64,000 nt of DNA from DASRDR01 sp963812945 [NCBI: uncultured Candidatus Rokubacteria bacterium] (GCA_963812945.1 CAWEXD010000008.1:1302001-1366000); one strand, 5' to 3'. Shown: positions 18,790-29,461, numbered from the stretch's first letter. Notes: generated by a model not told the origin, from the letters alone. Translations and numbers: made by a program.

Positions 18790-19656
18790 ATGGCCGGACG
18801 GGCAGGGCGGATCGTGGCAACGGGAGCGGCGCTCGTCGTGCTTCTCGCCGCGGCGGGGACGGCGCTGGCGGAAACGACGCTCGAGAAGATCGGGCGCACC
18901 GGCACGTTCGTGGTCGGAACGCGGACGGGCTCGCCGCCGTTCGGCTTCGTCGACAAGCAGAACAACTGGGGCGGCTTCTCGGTGGACCTGGCGAAGATGA
19001 TTCACGCGAACATCGAGAAAAAGGTGGGCAAGCCGGTGAAGTTCGAGCTCAAGGAGTCGACGCCGGCGACCCGCATTCCGCTCCTCACGAGCGGCGCCGT
19101 CGACCTGATCGCCGGAACGATGACGATCACCCGGGCCCGGCGGGACAGCCTGGACTTCAGCGCCGTGTTCTTCGTCACCGGGGCCCAGTTCCTGGTGAAG
19201 AAGGGCAGCCCCATCCGGGGAGTCCAGAGCATCGCGGGCAAGCGCATCGGCGCCCAGCAGGGCTCGACGAACGAGAAAGTCCTCCGCGAGAAGTACCCGC
19301 AGGCGCAGCTGGTCGTGTTCCCCGACCAGCCGGCGGCCTTCACCGCGCTCGTCCAGGGGAAGATCGACGCCTACACGAACGACGGGGTCCAGCTGGCCGG
19401 GCTCAAGGCGAAGGCGCCGACGTCGGGCGAGTGGGACATTGTCGGCGAGTTCTTCACCTACGAGCCCTACGGCATGGCGATGCGGAAGAACGAGAGCGAC
19501 CTCCGCAACCTGGTGGACTTCACGCTGATGGAGGCGATCGAGAGCGGGGAGTACCAGAAGCTCTACGACAAGTGGTTCGGCCCGCAGGGGGAGGTGCCGT
19601 ACCCCTTGTCCGAGACCGCCCGGATCTTCCTCCAGATGCAGGTCATCCCCCGCTGA
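18790..19656 (+). CDS. amino-acid ABC transporter substrate-binding protein
   Basis: A 288-residue family 3 solute-binding protein with a Sec signal peptide of about 28 residues (ending GTALA-E). The first strand is VVGTRTGSPPFGFVD, then GFSVDLAKMI, DLIAGTMTITRARRD and a late GEFFTYEPYGMAM, as in glutamate/aspartate or general polar amino-acid binders. The preferred amino acid cannot be read from the sequence. It is 22 bases after the ATPase gene and is separated from the permeases by a strong hairpin. Confidence 0.9.
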   Translation: MAGRAGRIVATGAALVVLLAAAGTALAETTLEKIGRTGTFVVGTRTGSPPFGFVDKQNNWGGFSVDLAKMIHANIEKKVGKPVKFELKESTPATRIPLLTSGAVDLIAGTMTITRARRDSLDFSAVFFVTGAQFLVKKGSPIRGVQSIAGKRIGAQQGSTNEKVLREKYPQAQLVVFPDQPAAFTALVQGKIDAYTNDGVQLAGLKAKAPTSGEWDIVGEFFTYEPYGMAMRKNESDLRNLVDFTLMEAIESGEYQKLYDKWFGPQGEVPYPLSETARIFLQMQVIPR

Positions 19657-19667
19657 GGCTCGAGTCT

Positions 19668-19701
19668 GCCAGGGTCCCGGCCGGCGTGGCCGGGCCCTGG
19701 C
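19668..19701 (+). promoter_or_regulatory. intercistronic hairpin after the binding-protein gene
   Basis: Two adjoining inverted repeats, GCCAGGG/CCCTGGC and CCCGGCC/GGCCGGG, with a single bulged T, fold into a 14-base-pair stem with a five-base loop. It sits between the binding-protein stop and the first permease. In many importers such a hairpin partly terminates transcription or protects the upstream mRNA, so the binding protein is made in excess. Confidence 0.55.
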
Positions 19702-19710
19702 GGCCCCCTC

Positions 19711-20457
19711 ATGCCGCGACCCTTTCTCGCGCTCGCGTACCAGTTCCAGTGGAGCATCCTCTGGACGAGCCCCTACCTCGGGTGGCTTCTCCAGGGCATC
19801 CTGACGACGCTCCAGCTGACCGCGCTCGGCTGGGTGCTGGCGGCGGGGCTCGGCGCGGTCTTCGGCGCGCTCCGGACCGTCCCCTCGCGCGCGCTGCGCG
19901 CGGTGGCGGGCGCGTACGTCGAGTTCTTCCGCAACGTGCCCCTGCTCGTCTGGATGTTCTTCTGGTACTTCGGCGTTCCTCAGGTGCTCCCCGCGGCGGC
20001 CCAGGACTGGCTGAACCGCCATGGCGGGGAGATCCTCGCGGCGGTGGCCGCGCTCGGCGTCTACCATGGGGCGCGGCTCGCGGAGGTGGTGCGGGCGGGG
20101 ATCCAGTCGGTGCCGGCCGGGCAGCTGGAGGCCGCGCTCTCGAGCGGGTTCACGCTGCCGCAGGCGTACCGGCTGGTGCTCGTGCCGATCGCGCTGCGGC
20201 TCATCGTCCCCCCGCTCACCAGCGAGTCGCTCAACCTCCTCAAGAACTCGTCGCTCGCCCTGACGATCAGCGTCGCCGAGACGACGTTCATGACCCGGCA
20301 GATCGAGAGCTACACGGCGAAGGGCTTCGAGGCGCTCGCGGCCGGGACGCTGCTCTACCTGGCGCTGTGTCTCGGCGTGTCCGCGGCGATGGGGCGGGTC
20401 GAGCGCCGCGTCGCGATCCCCGGCCTCATCGTGCGGGGCGGGGGAGGCGAGCATTGA
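19711..20457 (+). CDS. amino-acid ABC transporter permease (HisM/GltJ type)
   Basis: A 248-residue inner-membrane permease with about five transmembrane helices. It has the coupling-helix EAA-type motif LEAALSSGFTLPQAYRLVLVPIAL near residues 143-165, which docks on the ATPase. A typical FRNVPLLVWMFF block follows the second helix. The ATG at 19711 is the first in frame after the hairpin. It pairs with the second permease after a repeat-rich spacer. Confidence 0.9.
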   Translation: MPRPFLALAYQFQWSILWTSPYLGWLLQGILTTLQLTALGWVLAAGLGAVFGALRTVPSRALRAVAGAYVEFFRNVPLLVWMFFWYFGVPQVLPAAAQDWLNRHGGEILAAVAALGVYHGARLAEVVRAGIQSVPAGQLEAALSSGFTLPQAYRLVLVPIALRLIVPPLTSESLNLLKNSSLALTISVAETTFMTRQIESYTAKGFEALAAGTLLYLALCLGVSAAMGRVERRVAIPGLIVRGGGGEH

Positions 20458-20458
20458 C

Positions 20459-20588
20459 CGGAGGGACGCGCCGTCGCCCACAGGCCGAAGGCCGTCTGAA
20501 CAGCCGTAGGCCCGAGGCGGCGCGGCGAGACGCCGCCGGAGGGACGCGCCGTCACGAGAGCCGTAGGCCCGAAGCGGCGCGGCGAGAC
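20459..20588 (+). repeat. intergenic repeat cluster between the two permease genes
   Basis: A 130-base spacer made of duplicated pieces. A 17-base unit beginning CGGAGGGACG occurs at 20459-20475 and 20537-20553. A 29-base unit beginning GCCGTAGGCCCGA occurs at 20503-20531 and 20560-20588 with one difference. A GGCC-GAA-GGCC hairpin unit lies at 20477-20496. The hairpin unit recurs near 50.15 kb and 51.79 kb. It behaves like a REP-type element inserted between operon genes without breaking either. Confidence 0.6.
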
Positions 20589-20590
20589 CA

Positions 20591-21298
20591 ATGACCCTGG
20601 ACTTCGCGGTCCTCGCGGACAACTGGCGATTCCTCCTGCTCCAGGGGCTGCTCGGCATCGGAGCCTTCGGCGGCGGAACGCTCGCCCTGGCGGTCCCGGC
20701 GATCGTGCTCGGTTTCGTCCTCGGGGTGGGGGTCGCGCTGGCGCGGCTGTCCGGGCGGCCCTGGCTCTACTACCCGGCCTCGCTCTACGTCCAGGTGATC
20801 CGGGGCGTGCCGCTGGTCATGGTGGTGTTCTGGTTCTGGTTCTTCATCCCGATCGCCACCGGCGTGCCCCTCCCCCAGTACTGGGTGGCCCTGGTCGCCT
20901 TCGTGGTGTTCGAGGCGGCCTACCTCGGGGAGATCATCCGGGCGGGGATCCAGTCCGTCCCCCGGGGGCAGGTCGAGGCGGCCCAGGCGACCGGGCTCCG
21001 GTACGCGGCCACCATGCGCGACGTGGTCCTCCCCCAGGCGGTGCGGAACATGCTGCCCTCGCTGGTCACCCAGTTCATCATCCTGGTCAAGGACACCTCG
21101 CTCGCTTCGATCATTGGGTACATGGACCTCACGAAGGCGGCCCAGACGGTCAACCAGCGGGAGATCCGGCCTTTCGAGCTCTACCTCTTCATCGCGGTCG
21201 TGTACTGGGTCCTCTGCTACGGGATGTCGCGCGGCAGTCGCGCCCTCGAGCGGCGGGGGTCTCCGGGGGCCCGGGCCGCGGTGACGGTAAGCCCGTGA
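20591..21298 (+). CDS. amino-acid ABC transporter permease (second subunit)
   Basis: A 235-residue permease with about five helices and the EAA motif VEAAQATGLRYAATMRDVVL. VIRGVPLVMVVFW matches the second-helix block of glutamate-type permeases. The ATG at 20591 follows the repeat cluster directly. The stop overlaps the GTG proposed for the next lipoprotein gene (GTGA), so the transporter operon may run on into envelope genes. Confidence 0.9.
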   Translation: MTLDFAVLADNWRFLLLQGLLGIGAFGGGTLALAVPAIVLGFVLGVGVALARLSGRPWLYYPASLYVQVIRGVPLVMVVFWFWFFIPIATGVPLPQYWVALVAFVVFEAAYLGEIIRAGIQSVPRGQVEAAQATGLRYAATMRDVVLPQAVRNMLPSLVTQFIILVKDTSLASIIGYMDLTKAAQTVNQREIRPFELYLFIAVVYWVLCYGMSRGSRALERRGSPGARAAVTVSP

Positions 21299-22185
21299 CC
21301 GGACCCCGCGCGGCCCGCCGGCTGGCCCCGGGTGCCCCCGCCCGGCGTGTGATGTGCAGCCTGGCACTGGGCCTGGCCCTCGGCCTCGGGCTCACGGGGT
21401 GCACGGGCGCCCTCCGCCAGGACGTGGACCGTCACGACGCGGGGATCGCGGAGCTCCGCGACCAGGTCGCCGGGCTCCGAGAGTCCCTCCGAGGGCTCCG
21501 GGACGACGTGGCGGGGCTCCGCGCGACGCTCGAGGGCGGGCTGGGACGGGCGGCCGCCGCCCGTGAGACGGAGGACAGGCGCGGCCGGGAGGCGGAGGAG
21601 GCCCTGACGGGGCGCCTCGCCGCGGCGGAACGCCGGGCGGAAGAGCTGGCGGAGGGGGTCACGGGCCTCGAGATCGCCGTCGCCACCCTGGCCGAGCAGT
21701 TCGCGCGCCTCGAGGCGGGCAGCGCCGGGGCTGCGACGCTACGCCGCTCCGGGTCTCCCGGGGCGCGGCAGGCCGGGCCGACGGTCTCGGCCGAGGAGCT
21801 CTTCGACCGGGGGATGGAGAGCTTCCGGGCCGGTGAGCTCGGTCAGGCGGTGCTCGACTTCGAGCAGTTCGCGGAGAAGCACGCCGGGCACCCGCTGGCG
21901 CCGAGCGCCCACTTCTGGATCGGCGAGGCCTACTTCCGGAGCCGCGACTTCGAGCATGCGGCAGCCCAGTACCAGCGGGCGATCGACCTCGCCCCGACCG
22001 GGGAGCGGACCCCTGATGCCCTCCTCCGTCTCGGACTCGCGCTTCGCTCGCTCCGCCGGGAGGATCGGGCGCGCGAGGTGTGGGCCCGTCTCATGCGGGA
22101 CTTCCCGGACAGCGAGGCCGCCCTCCGGGCTCGCGCGGTGCTGCGCCAGCCGGGCCGCGCGGTCCGCCCGGCCGAACCTCGATAG
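21295..22185 (+). CDS. CpoB/YbgF-like TPR lipoprotein
   Basis: A 296-residue protein with a lipoprotein signal (GLTGC), an N-terminal coiled coil (heptads of Leu/Ala between about residues 40 and 140), and a C-terminal TPR domain. The TPR domain starts EELFDRGMESFRAGELGQAV and contains the YbgF-type HPLAPSAHFWIGEAYF. CpoB coordinates the Tol-Pal system with peptidoglycan synthesis. Here there is a lipobox, unlike E. coli CpoB, and tol-pal is not adjacent. The start is either GTG 21295, overlapping the permease stop, or ATG 21352; the lipobox fits both. Confidence 0.75.
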   Translation: MTGPRAARRLAPGAPARRVMCSLALGLALGLGLTGCTGALRQDVDRHDAGIAELRDQVAGLRESLRGLRDDVAGLRATLEGGLGRAAAARETEDRRGREAEEALTGRLAAAERRAEELAEGVTGLEIAVATLAEQFARLEAGSAGAATLRRSGSPGARQAGPTVSAEELFDRGMESFRAGELGQAVLDFEQFAEKHAGHPLAPSAHFWIGEAYFRSRDFEHAAAQYQRAIDLAPTGERTPDALLRLGLALRSLRREDRAREVWARLMRDFPDSEAALRARAVLRQPGRAVRPAEPR

Positions 22186-22261
22186 CAGGAAACCGCGGCC
22201 AAGCCTCCGGCAACACGGTCGATTTCCAGCCCGGGCCCGAGGACGAGGGTGGGTCGGTTTC

Positions 22262-22289
22262 TTGACGTTGCTCCAACCGGATGTATATC
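22262..22289 (+). promoter_or_regulatory. promoter of dprA
   Basis: TTGACG (22262-22267) and TATATC (22284-22289), spacer 16 bases. Transcription would start near 22296, so in-frame ATGs at 22281 and 22290 cannot be translation starts from this promoter. ATG 22308 becomes the first usable one. Confidence 0.5.
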
Positions 22290-22307
22290 ATGGCGCTTGC
22301 TTTGCAC

Positions 22308-23465
22308 ATGTTTAGTGTGTCTGAGCCTCTCGTGGGAACGCCGGAGTCGGTGGGGTCGACCGATGAGCGGTGGGCGTGGGTGGCGCTGGCGATGGTCCGC
22401 GAAGTTGGCGGGAACGCGCGGCGCTACGACGACCTCCTGCGCCTAGGCTCGCCCAGCGAGGTCTTCCAGGCGCCCCGGCGGGTGCTGGCCAGCATGGTCG
22501 GCGAGGACGTGGCCGCCGGCCTCGCGAGATTCGACTGGCGGCAGGCGGCACGGACGCAGGCGGAGGCCGCGGCGCGGTGTAGCGCGCGGCTCGTCCTGGT
22601 GGGCGATGTGGAGTACCCCCCGTCGCTCCGGGCCGTCGATCTCCCACCCCCATTCCTCCTGGTCCGGGGGGAGCTCTCCCGCGAGGACGGGCTCGCCATC
22701 GCCATCGTGGGGTCTCGTCAAGGATCCGCCTATGGCCTCCGGGTGGCAGAGCGGCTCGGGGCCGACCTCGGGGCTCGTGGCGTCACGGTGGTCAGCGGGC
22801 TGGCCCGTGGGGTGGATACCGCCGCCCACCGGGGGGCGCTCGGGGTGGGCGGGCGAACCGTCGCCGTGCTGGGCTCGGGGGTAGACGTGGTGTATCCACC
22901 CGAGAACCGCCGGCTGGCCGCCGAGATCACGGCAGCCGGGGCCGTGGTCTCCCAGTTCCCGATGGGGACGGCGCCGCTGCCGCACCACTTTCCGGCGCGC
23001 AACCGGGTCATCGCGGGGTTGACGTTGGGCACCGTGGTCGTCGAAGCCGCCGACCGGAGCGGGGCGCTCATCACCGCCCGCCTGGCGGGAGAGCTGGGCC
23101 GGGAGGTCTACGCGGTGCCGGGGAACGTCTCGTCCCCGGGGAGCCAGGGCACGAACGCGCTCATCCAGGACGGCGCGAAGCTCGTGCAGGCCTGGGAGGA
23201 CGTGGTGGCGGAGTGGCCGCCGGAGTGGCGGCGGGCGCTGCGAACCCCTCCGTCGCCCGAGGGGGCCACCGGGGGCGCCGGGATCGAACCCGGGGAGCAG
23301 GCGATCCTCGCGCTCTTGGGGGACGAGCCGGTCGCGGTGGACGCGATGGTGGAGCGAAGCGGTCTCGCGCCGGGCCTGGTCTCGGCCGGGCTCACGGCGC
23401 TCGAGCTACGCGGCCTGGCGCGCCGCGTCGCGGGACAGCGGTACGTGCGAGGCTCCGGGCTCTGA
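22308..23465 (+). CDS. dprA: DNA-processing protein DprA
   Basis: About 385 residues. DprA/Smf loads RecA on incoming single-stranded DNA during transformation. It has the Rossmann-like core motifs AIVGSRQGSAYG, TVVSGLARGVDTAAHRGAL, TVAVLGSGVDVVYPPEN, FPARNRVIAGL and the YAVPGNVSSPGSQGTN loop, plus a C-terminal winged-helix domain. The ATG at 22308 is preferred because earlier ATGs precede the predicted transcription start. It has no clear Shine-Dalgarno site, so a near-leaderless start is likely. topA follows 34 bases later. Confidence 0.9.
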   Translation: MFSVSEPLVGTPESVGSTDERWAWVALAMVREVGGNARRYDDLLRLGSPSEVFQAPRRVLASMVGEDVAAGLARFDWRQAARTQAEAAARCSARLVLVGDVEYPPSLRAVDLPPPFLLVRGELSREDGLAIAIVGSRQGSAYGLRVAERLGADLGARGVTVVSGLARGVDTAAHRGALGVGGRTVAVLGSGVDVVYPPENRRLAAEITAAGAVVSQFPMGTAPLPHHFPARNRVIAGLTLGTVVVEAADRSGALITARLAGELGREVYAVPGNVSSPGSQGTNALIQDGAKLVQAWEDVVAEWPPEWRRALRTPPSPEGATGGAGIEPGEQAILALLGDEPVAVDAMVERSGLAPGLVSAGLTALELRGLARRVAGQRYVRGSGL

Positions 23466-23499
23466 GCGCCTCAACGGCCAGCCTGGAATAGGAGGAAAC

Positions 23500-25743
23500 G
23501 TGGCAGGACGGACCTCTCTGGTCGTGGTCGAGTCACCGACCAAGGTGAAGACCATCCAGAAGTACCTCGACCGGGGGTTCGTGGTGAAGGCGTCGCTCGG
23601 TCACCTGAAGGACCTCCCGAAGAGCAAGCTCGGGATCGACGTGAAGAAGAACTTCGCGCCGCAGTACGTCCCGGTGCGCGCGAAGGCGAAGACCCTCGAG
23701 GACCTGAAGAAGGCGGGCAAGAAGGCCAAGGCGCTCTACATCGCGACCGACCCGGATCGCGAGGGCGAGGCGATCGGCTGGCACATCGCACAGGAGATCG
23801 GTCTCCCCCCGGACCGCGTCTACCGCGTGATGTTCAACGAGATCACCGAGAAGGCCGTGAAGGCCGCCTTCAAGGAGCCGGGCCGGATCGACCAGAAGCG
23901 GGTCGACGCCCAGCAGGCGCGGCGCGTCCTCGATCGCCTGGTCGGCTACAAGATCAGCCCGCTTCTCTGGCAACGGGTGCGCCGCGGCCTCTCGGCCGGC
24001 CGCGTCCAGTCGGTCGCGGTCCGCCTGATCTGCGAGCGCGAGCGCGAGATCCGGGCCTTCGTGCCCCAGGAGTACTGGAGCCTCCACGCCTACCTGGCGG
24101 CGGCCGTGCCGCCCGAGTTCGTGGCGACGCTCCGGGAGAAGGACGGGGAGAAGCTCGTCCCGTCCACAGAGGCCGAGACCCAGGCCGTCGTCGCCGAGCT
24201 CGGGCGTCTGCCCTTCGTCGTCAAGTCCGTGGACCGGGGCGAGCGGCGGAAGAACCCGTCGCCGCCCTTCATCACGTCGACCCTCCAGCAGGACGCGGCG
24301 CGGAAGCTCCGCTTCTCGGCGTCGAAGACGATGATGGTGGCCCAGCAGCTCTACGAGGGCGTCGAGATCGACAACGGGGGACCGGTCGGTCTCATCACCT
24401 ACATGCGGACCGACTCGCCGCGGGTGGCGGCGGACGCGCAGAACGAGGCCCGGGACGTCATCGCGGCCCGCTACGGACCGGACACGCTCCCCGACCGGCC
24501 CCCGGTCTACCGGGCGAGAAAGTCGGCGCAGGAAGCTCACGAGGCGATCCGGCCCTCGCTGCTCGACCATCCGCCCGAGCGCCTGGCCCGCCACCTGACG
24601 CGGGACCAGCGGGAGCTCTACCGGCTGATCTGGGATCGCTTCCTGGCGAGCCAGATGCGCCCCGCGCTCTACGACACCCTGACCGTGGACGTGACGGCCG
24701 GGCCGTACCTCTTCCGGGCCCTCGGCTCCGCGCTCAGGAGCCCCGGCTTCATGGCCGTGTACATCGAGGCGCCGGATGAGTCGGCGGCCCCGGCGGAGGA
24801 GGAGGCGGAGGTCTCGGGATTGCCCCCCCTCGAGGCGGGACAGCGCCTCGGCCTGGTCCGGCTCGAGCCCAAGCAGCACTTCACCCAGCCGCCGCCCCGG
24901 TACACCGAGGCCTCGCTGGTGAAGGAGCTCGAGGAGAAGGGGATCGGGCGACCGTCGACCTACGCGCAGATCCTGACGACCATCCAGAAGCGCGAGTACG
25001 TGCAGCGCGACCGCGGGTCCCTGTCACCGACCGACCTGGGCGAGACGGTGAACGACCTCCTCGTGAAGGCGTTCCCCGACATCTTCGAGGTGGCCTTCAC
25101 TGCCCAGATGGAGGAGTCCCTCGACGAGATCGAGGACGGGGACCAGAAGTGGGTCGAGACGGTCCGCCAGTTCTACAAGCCCTTCGAAGCGGACCTGAAG
25201 CAGGCCGGCATCGATATGCCGGATTTCAAAGCAGGCGAGCTCACCGACGAGACTTGCCCGACGTGCGGGGAGGGCAAGCTCCTCAACAAGTGGGGGCGCT
25301 ATGGCCGGTTCCTGGCGTGCCAGCGCTACCCGGACTGCAAGTACACGCGGAACCCCGGGGACAGCGCCCAGGCGGAGCCCGAGCCGGCGGGGATCGACTG
25401 CAACCTGTGTGGCAAGCCGATGGTCTACAAGCAGAGCCGCTTCGGCCGGTTCATCGGCTGCTCGGGCTACCCGGAGTGCAGGAACATCAAGCCGATCACG
25501 CTCGGCATCCCATGCCCGTTGGGGTGCGGCGGCGAGGTGACCGAGCGGCGCTCCAAGCGGGGCCGTGCCTACTTCCCGTGCTCGAACGCGGACTGCAAGT
25601 TCGTGGCGTGGCAGCGCCCCGTCGTCGCCCCGTGCCCGAAGTGCGGCGCGACCTTCCTGACCCAGCGCGGCGGGCGGGGGAAGCGGTGGGTCGCGTGTGT
25701 GCGCGAGGGCTGCGACTACCGGCGCGAGACCGACAGCGCGTGA
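23500..25743 (+). CDS. topA: DNA topoisomerase I
   Basis: A 747-residue type IA topoisomerase that relaxes negative supercoils. The Toprim domain opens with [16 protein letters not shown] and contains [14 protein letters not shown]. The catalytic Tyr is in [12 protein letters not shown] (Tyr301). The C-terminus carries four Cys4 zinc-ribbon-like modules (CPTCGEGK..., CNLCGKPM..., CPLGCGGE..., CPKCGATF...), one of them irregular. The GTG start at 23500 has GGAGGAAAC directly upstream. The stop overlaps the GTG of xerC. Confidence 0.95.
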   Translation: MAGRTSLVVVESPTKVKTIQKYLDRGFVVKASLGHLKDLPKSKLGIDVKKNFAPQYVPVRAKAKTLEDLKKAGKKAKALYIATDPDREGEAIGWHIAQEIGLPPDRVYRVMFNEITEKAVKAAFKEPGRIDQKRVDAQQARRVLDRLVGYKISPLLWQRVRRGLSAGRVQSVAVRLICEREREIRAFVPQEYWSLHAYLAAAVPPEFVATLREKDGEKLVPSTEAETQAVVAELGRLPFVVKSVDRGERRKNPSPPFITSTLQQDAARKLRFSASKTMMVAQQLYEGVEIDNGGPVGLITYMRTDSPRVAADAQNEARDVIAARYGPDTLPDRPPVYRARKSAQEAHEAIRPSLLDHPPERLARHLTRDQRELYRLIWDRFLASQMRPALYDTLTVDVTAGPYLFRALGSALRSPGFMAVYIEAPDESAAPAEEEAEVSGLPPLEAGQRLGLVRLEPKQHFTQPPPRYTEASLVKELEEKGIGRPSTYAQILTTIQKREYVQRDRGSLSPTDLGETVNDLLVKAFPDIFEVAFTAQMEESLDEIEDGDQKWVETVRQFYKPFEADLKQAGIDMPDFKAGELTDETCPTCGEGKLLNKWGRYGRFLACQRYPDCKYTRNPGDSAQAEPEPAGIDCNLCGKPMVYKQSRFGRFIGCSGYPECRNIKPITLGIPCPLGCGGEVTERRSKRGRAYFPCSNADCKFVAWQRPVVAPCPKCGATFLTQRGGRGKRWVACVREGCDYRRETDSA

Positions 25744-26639
25744 AACCGGCCGGCAGCGAGCAGGGCGGCCCCGCCGTGGCGGCGTTCCTCCGGTACCTGG
25801 TCGCGGAGCGGGGGGCCTCGGAGCACACCGTGCGCAGCTACCGGGCCGATCTCCTGGACTGTTTCGCCTTCCTCGACCGGCGAGGGCTCGGCTCGCTGAC
25901 CGACGCGGATGCCCGCGTGCTCCGCGGGTATCTCGCCGACCTCCACGCCCGCGGGCTGGCGCGGACGTCCATCGCACGACGCCTCGCCACCCTCCGGAGC
26001 TTCTTCCGCTTCCTGATGCGCCGCGGACGCGTGCGGGTGAACCCGGCCCGGGAGGTCCGGACGCCGAGCCTCCCGGGACGACTGCCGGCCCACCTTCCGA
26101 TCGACCAGAGCGAGGCGCTCTTTCGCCAGCCGTTCGGCGACGACGACACGAGCCGCCGCGACCGGGCGATCCTGGAGGCGCTCTACGCGAGCGGGGTGCG
26201 CGTGGCCGAGCTGTCGGGACTGGACGTGGAGGACGTCGACCTTCGCGAGGGAAGCGTGCGGGTCCTCGGCAAGGGGAAGAAGGAGCGCATCGTGCCCCTC
26301 GGCACGAAGGCGATCCAGGCGCTGCGCGCGTATCTCGGCGCGCGCGAGGGCGCGCGGGGGCCCGTCTTCCGGAACCCCCGGGGCGGGCGCCTCACGGTGC
26401 GGAGCCTCCACCGGATCGTCCGGGCCCGGGCGCGGGCGGCGGGGCTCGGCGGCCGGGTCACGCCACACACCCTCCGCCACACGTTCGCGACCCACCTCCT
26501 GGACGCCGGCGCGGACCTCCGCCTGATCCAGGAGCTCCTGGGCCACGCGCGGCTCGCGACGACCCAGCGGTACACGCACGTCAGCGCCGATCGCCTGGCG
26601 AAGGTCTACGACGCGGCGCACCCGCGGGCACGGGCATGA
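25740..26639 (+). CDS. xerC: tyrosine recombinase XerC
   Basis: A 299-residue tyrosine recombinase for chromosome dimer resolution at dif. It has an N-terminal SAM-like core-binding domain ([20 protein letters not shown]) and the catalytic set R ([10 protein letters not shown]), K ([11 protein letters not shown]), H-x-x-R ([12 protein letters not shown]), H/W-type ([10 protein letters not shown]) and Tyr (RYTHVS). GTG 25740 overlaps the topA stop and the TGA overlaps the hslV ATG. The conserved place between topA and hslVU marks it as housekeeping, not an element integrase. Confidence 0.92.
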   Translation: MKPAGSEQGGPAVAAFLRYLVAERGASEHTVRSYRADLLDCFAFLDRRGLGSLTDADARVLRGYLADLHARGLARTSIARRLATLRSFFRFLMRRGRVRVNPAREVRTPSLPGRLPAHLPIDQSEALFRQPFGDDDTSRRDRAILEALYASGVRVAELSGLDVEDVDLREGSVRVLGKGKKERIVPLGTKAIQALRAYLGAREGARGPVFRNPRGGRLTVRSLHRIVRARARAAGLGGRVTPHTLRHTFATHLLDAGADLRLIQELLGHARLATTQRYTHVSADRLAKVYDAAHPRARA

Positions 26640-27178
26640 GCCCACCGGCGACGATCCGCGCGACGACCGTCGTCGCCGTCCGCCATCGCGGGCGAGTGGC
26701 CATGGCCGGCGACGGGCAGGTGAGCCTCGGCCAGACGGTCCTGAAGCACACCGCGAAGAAGGTGCGGCGCGTTTACCACGACCGGGTGCTGGCGGGGTTC
26801 GCCGGCACGGCGGCCGACGCCTTCACCCTGTTCGAGCGGTTCGAGGCGCGGCTCGAGGAGCACCGCGGCAACCTCCGGCGAGCGGCCGTCGAGCTGGCCA
26901 AGGAGTGGCGAAGCGACCGTGTCCTGCGCCGGCTGGAGGCCCTGCTCGCCGTGGCGGATCACGACGCCTCCTTCCTCATCTCGGGCACCGGTGAGGTGAT
27001 CGAGCCGGACGACGGGCTGATCGGGATCGGCTCGGGTGGCCCGTTCGCCCTGGCGGCGGCCCGGGCGCTGGTGGCGCACTCGGACCTCGACGCCAAGGCG
27101 ATCGCGCTCGAGGCCATGCGCGTGGCGGCCGGCATCTGCGTGTACACCAACGACCAGATCACGGTGGAGGAGCTGTGA
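26636..27178 (+). CDS. hslV: ATP-dependent protease peptidase subunit HslV
   Basis: A 180-residue threonine peptidase of the HslUV protease. After a nine-residue propeptide the mature chain would begin TTVVAVRH, with Thr10 as nucleophile. Other family blocks are [35 protein letters not shown] and [17 protein letters not shown]. The ATG at 26636 overlaps the xerC stop (ATGA) and the stop overlaps the hslU GTG, so the two protease subunits are made in step. Confidence 0.95.
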   Translation: MSPPATIRATTVVAVRHRGRVAMAGDGQVSLGQTVLKHTAKKVRRVYHDRVLAGFAGTAADAFTLFERFEARLEEHRGNLRRAAVELAKEWRSDRVLRRLEALLAVADHDASFLISGTGEVIEPDDGLIGIGSGGPFALAAARALVAHSDLDAKAIALEAMRVAAGICVYTNDQITVEEL

Positions 27179-28548
27179 CGGCCCACCTCGACGCCGCCCG
27201 GCTGACCCCCGCCCAGATCGTGGCCGAGCTCGACCGCTACGTCGTCGGCCAGGGCAAGGCGAAGCGCGCGGTGGCCATCGCGCTCCGGAACCGGTGGCGG
27301 CGCCAGAACCTGCCGGCCGAGCTCCGGGACGAGGTGGCGCCGAAGAACATCATCATGATCGGCCCCACGGGCGTCGGGAAGACGGAGATCGCCCGGCGCC
27401 TGGCCCGGCTCGCGCAGGCGCCCTTCCTGAAGGTGGAGGCCTCCAAGTACACCGAGGTCGGCTACGTGGGCCGCGACGTGGAGTCGATGATCCGGGACCT
27501 CACGGAGCTGGCGGTCAACATGGCCAAGAGCGAGATGGCCGAGGTCGTCGCCGATCGCGCCGCGCAGGCGGCCGAGGACCGGCTCCTCGAGATCCTCCTG
27601 CCTCGCGCCCGGATCCGGGACGCGGTCGGCCTCGGGAGCATCGAGCCGGTGTCGCCCGAGTCCAGCGGGGCCGCCACGCGGGACAAGCTCCGCGAGCAGC
27701 TCCGGGCCGGCCGGCTCGACGACCGCCTGATCGAGCTGGAGGTGCGGGCCCACGGGCTCCCCGTGATGGAGATGTTCGCCGGGGCAGGGATGGGCGAGAT
27801 GGACCAGAACCTGCGCGAGATGCTCGGCAACATGCTCCCGAACCGGACGAAGGTGCGCAAGGTTCCCGTGTCGGAGGCGCGGCGCCTGCTCGTCCAGGAG
27901 GAGACGCAGAAGCTCATCGACATGGACGAGGTGTCCACCCAGGCCGTTCGACGCGTCCAGGATGCGGGCATCGTGTTCCTCGACGAGATCGACAAGATCG
28001 CGGGCCGGGAGCGAACCCACGGGCCGGACGTCTCCCGGGAAGGCGTCCAGCGGGACCTCCTGCCGATCGTGGAGGGGACCACGGTCACCACCAAGTACGG
28101 CGTGGTGCGGACCGACCACATCCTCTTCATCGCCGCCGGGGCCTTCCACGTGTCGAAGCCGGCCGACCTGATCCCGGAGCTCCAGGGGCGCTTCCCCATC
28201 CGCGTGGAGCTCGAGCCGCTCTCGCGGGCGGACTTCGTCCGCATCCTGACCGAGCCGGAGAGCGCACTGACCAAGCAGTACACGGCCCTCCTCAAGACCG
28301 AGGGCGTGACGCTCGACATCACGGAGGACGCCGTGGAGGCCGTGGCGGACATCGCCTCCCGGGTCAACGACCGCACGGAGAACATCGGCGCCCGGCGCCT
28401 CTACACGATCCTCGAGCGCGTGCTCGAGGAGGTGTCCTTCCAGGCGCCGGACCTCGCCGGGAAGACGGTGACGGTCGACGCGGGCTTCGTGCACGCCCGG
28501 CTGGCGGACGTCCTCCGCGACGACGACCTGAGCCGCTACATCCTGTGA
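27175..28548 (+). CDS. hslU: HslU ATPase/unfoldase
   Basis: A 457-residue AAA+ unfoldase that feeds substrates to HslV. It starts with [17 protein letters not shown]. Walker A is GPTGVGKT (residues 63-70), with the conserved pore-loop region [13 protein letters not shown] shortly after. Walker B is [11 protein letters not shown], and the C-terminal [16 protein letters not shown] sensor region is intact. The intermediate (I) domain spans roughly residues 105-245. GTG 27175 overlaps the hslV stop. Confidence 0.95.
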   Translation: MTAHLDAARLTPAQIVAELDRYVVGQGKAKRAVAIALRNRWRRQNLPAELRDEVAPKNIIMIGPTGVGKTEIARRLARLAQAPFLKVEASKYTEVGYVGRDVESMIRDLTELAVNMAKSEMAEVVADRAAQAAEDRLLEILLPRARIRDAVGLGSIEPVSPESSGAATRDKLREQLRAGRLDDRLIELEVRAHGLPVMEMFAGAGMGEMDQNLREMLGNMLPNRTKVRKVPVSEARRLLVQEETQKLIDMDEVSTQAVRRVQDAGIVFLDEIDKIAGRERTHGPDVSREGVQRDLLPIVEGTTVTTKYGVVRTDHILFIAAGAFHVSKPADLIPELQGRFPIRVELEPLSRADFVRILTEPESALTKQYTALLKTEGVTLDITEDAVEAVADIASRVNDRTENIGARRLYTILERVLEEVSFQAPDLAGKTVTVDAGFVHARLADVLRDDDLSRYIL

Positions 28549-28582
28549 CCCGGCGCATGCCCGACGGAGGCCCCGGACAGCC

Positions 28583-29461
28583 GTGACGAGCGCGATGGAG
28601 AAGCTGATCGAGAAGGCCGGGACCCTGATGGACGCCTTGCCCTACATCCGGGCGTTCTGGGGCAAGACGTTCGTGATCAAGTACGGCGGGCACGCCATGG
28701 AGTCCCCGCAGCTGGCCGAGGGGTTCGCCCGCGACGTGATCCTCCTCAAGTTCGTGGGCATGAACCCGGTCATCGTGCACGGCGGCGGCCCCCAGATCGG
28801 GGCGATGATGAAGCGGCTCGGCAAGGAGCCGCGGTTCGTCGGCGGGATGCGCGTCACCGACGAGGAGACGATGGAGATCGTCGAGATGGTCCTCGTCGGC
28901 CGGATCAACAAGGAGATCGTCGGCCTCATCAACCACCAGGGCGGCAAGGCCGTGGGCCTCTCGGGCAAGGACGGCACGCTCATCCGGGCCCGCAAGCGGT
29001 TCCACCGGACGGCGGCCGGCGAGGAGCTCGACATCGGGCTCGTGGGCGACGTGACGCACGTGAACCCGGAGCCGATCCGCCTCCTCGACGAGCACGGCTT
29101 CATCCCCGTGATCGCCCCCGTCGGCGTCGGCGAGGGCGGGGAAAGCTACAACATCAACGCCGACCTGGTGGCCGGGGAGGTCGCCGCCGCGCTCCAGGCG
29201 GAGAAGCTGATCCACCTGACCGACGTCGAGGGGATCAAGGGCCCCGGGGGGGACCTCATCTCGACCCTGTCCCAGGCCGAGGCGCGGCGCCTGGTGGCCG
29301 CCGGGGTGATCGACGGCGGCATGCTGCCCAAGGTCGAGTCGGCCCTCCGGGCGCTGGAGGCCGGCACCGCCAAGGCGCACATCCTGGACGGCCGCATCCC
29401 CCACGCCATCCTGCTAGAGATCTTCACGAAGGAAGGCATTGGCACCGAGATCGTGCTGTAG
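28583..29461 (+). CDS. argB: acetylglutamate kinase
   Basis: A 292-residue N-acetyl-L-glutamate 5-kinase, the second step of arginine synthesis. The glycine-rich phosphate loops KYGGHAM and VHGGGPQI, the [11 protein letters not shown] segment, and the ATP-site [13 protein letters not shown] and [11 protein letters not shown] are all present. GTG 28583 or the in-frame ATG 28595 may start it. It is separated from argDFG by about 4 kb of unrelated genes and lies behind hslU by 34 bases, a common bacterial arrangement. Confidence 0.93.
   Translation: MTSAMEKLIEKAGTLMDALPYIRAFWGKTFVIKYGGHAMESPQLAEGFARDVILLKFVGMNPVIVHGGGPQIGAMMKRLGKEPRFVGGMRVTDEETMEIVEMVLVGRINKEIVGLINHQGGKAVGLSGKDGTLIRARKRFHRTAAGEELDIGLVGDVTHVNPEPIRLLDEHGFIPVIAPVGVGEGGESYNINADLVAGEVAAALQAEKLIHLTDVEGIKGPGGDLISTLSQAEARRLVAAGVIDGGMLPKVESALRALEAGTAKAHILDGRIPHAILLEIFTKEGIGTEIVL

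Noticed and set aside
25740-26639. xerC as an integrase of a mobile element
   Set aside because: Its conserved position between topA and hslVU and overlapping frames show it is the housekeeping recombinase.
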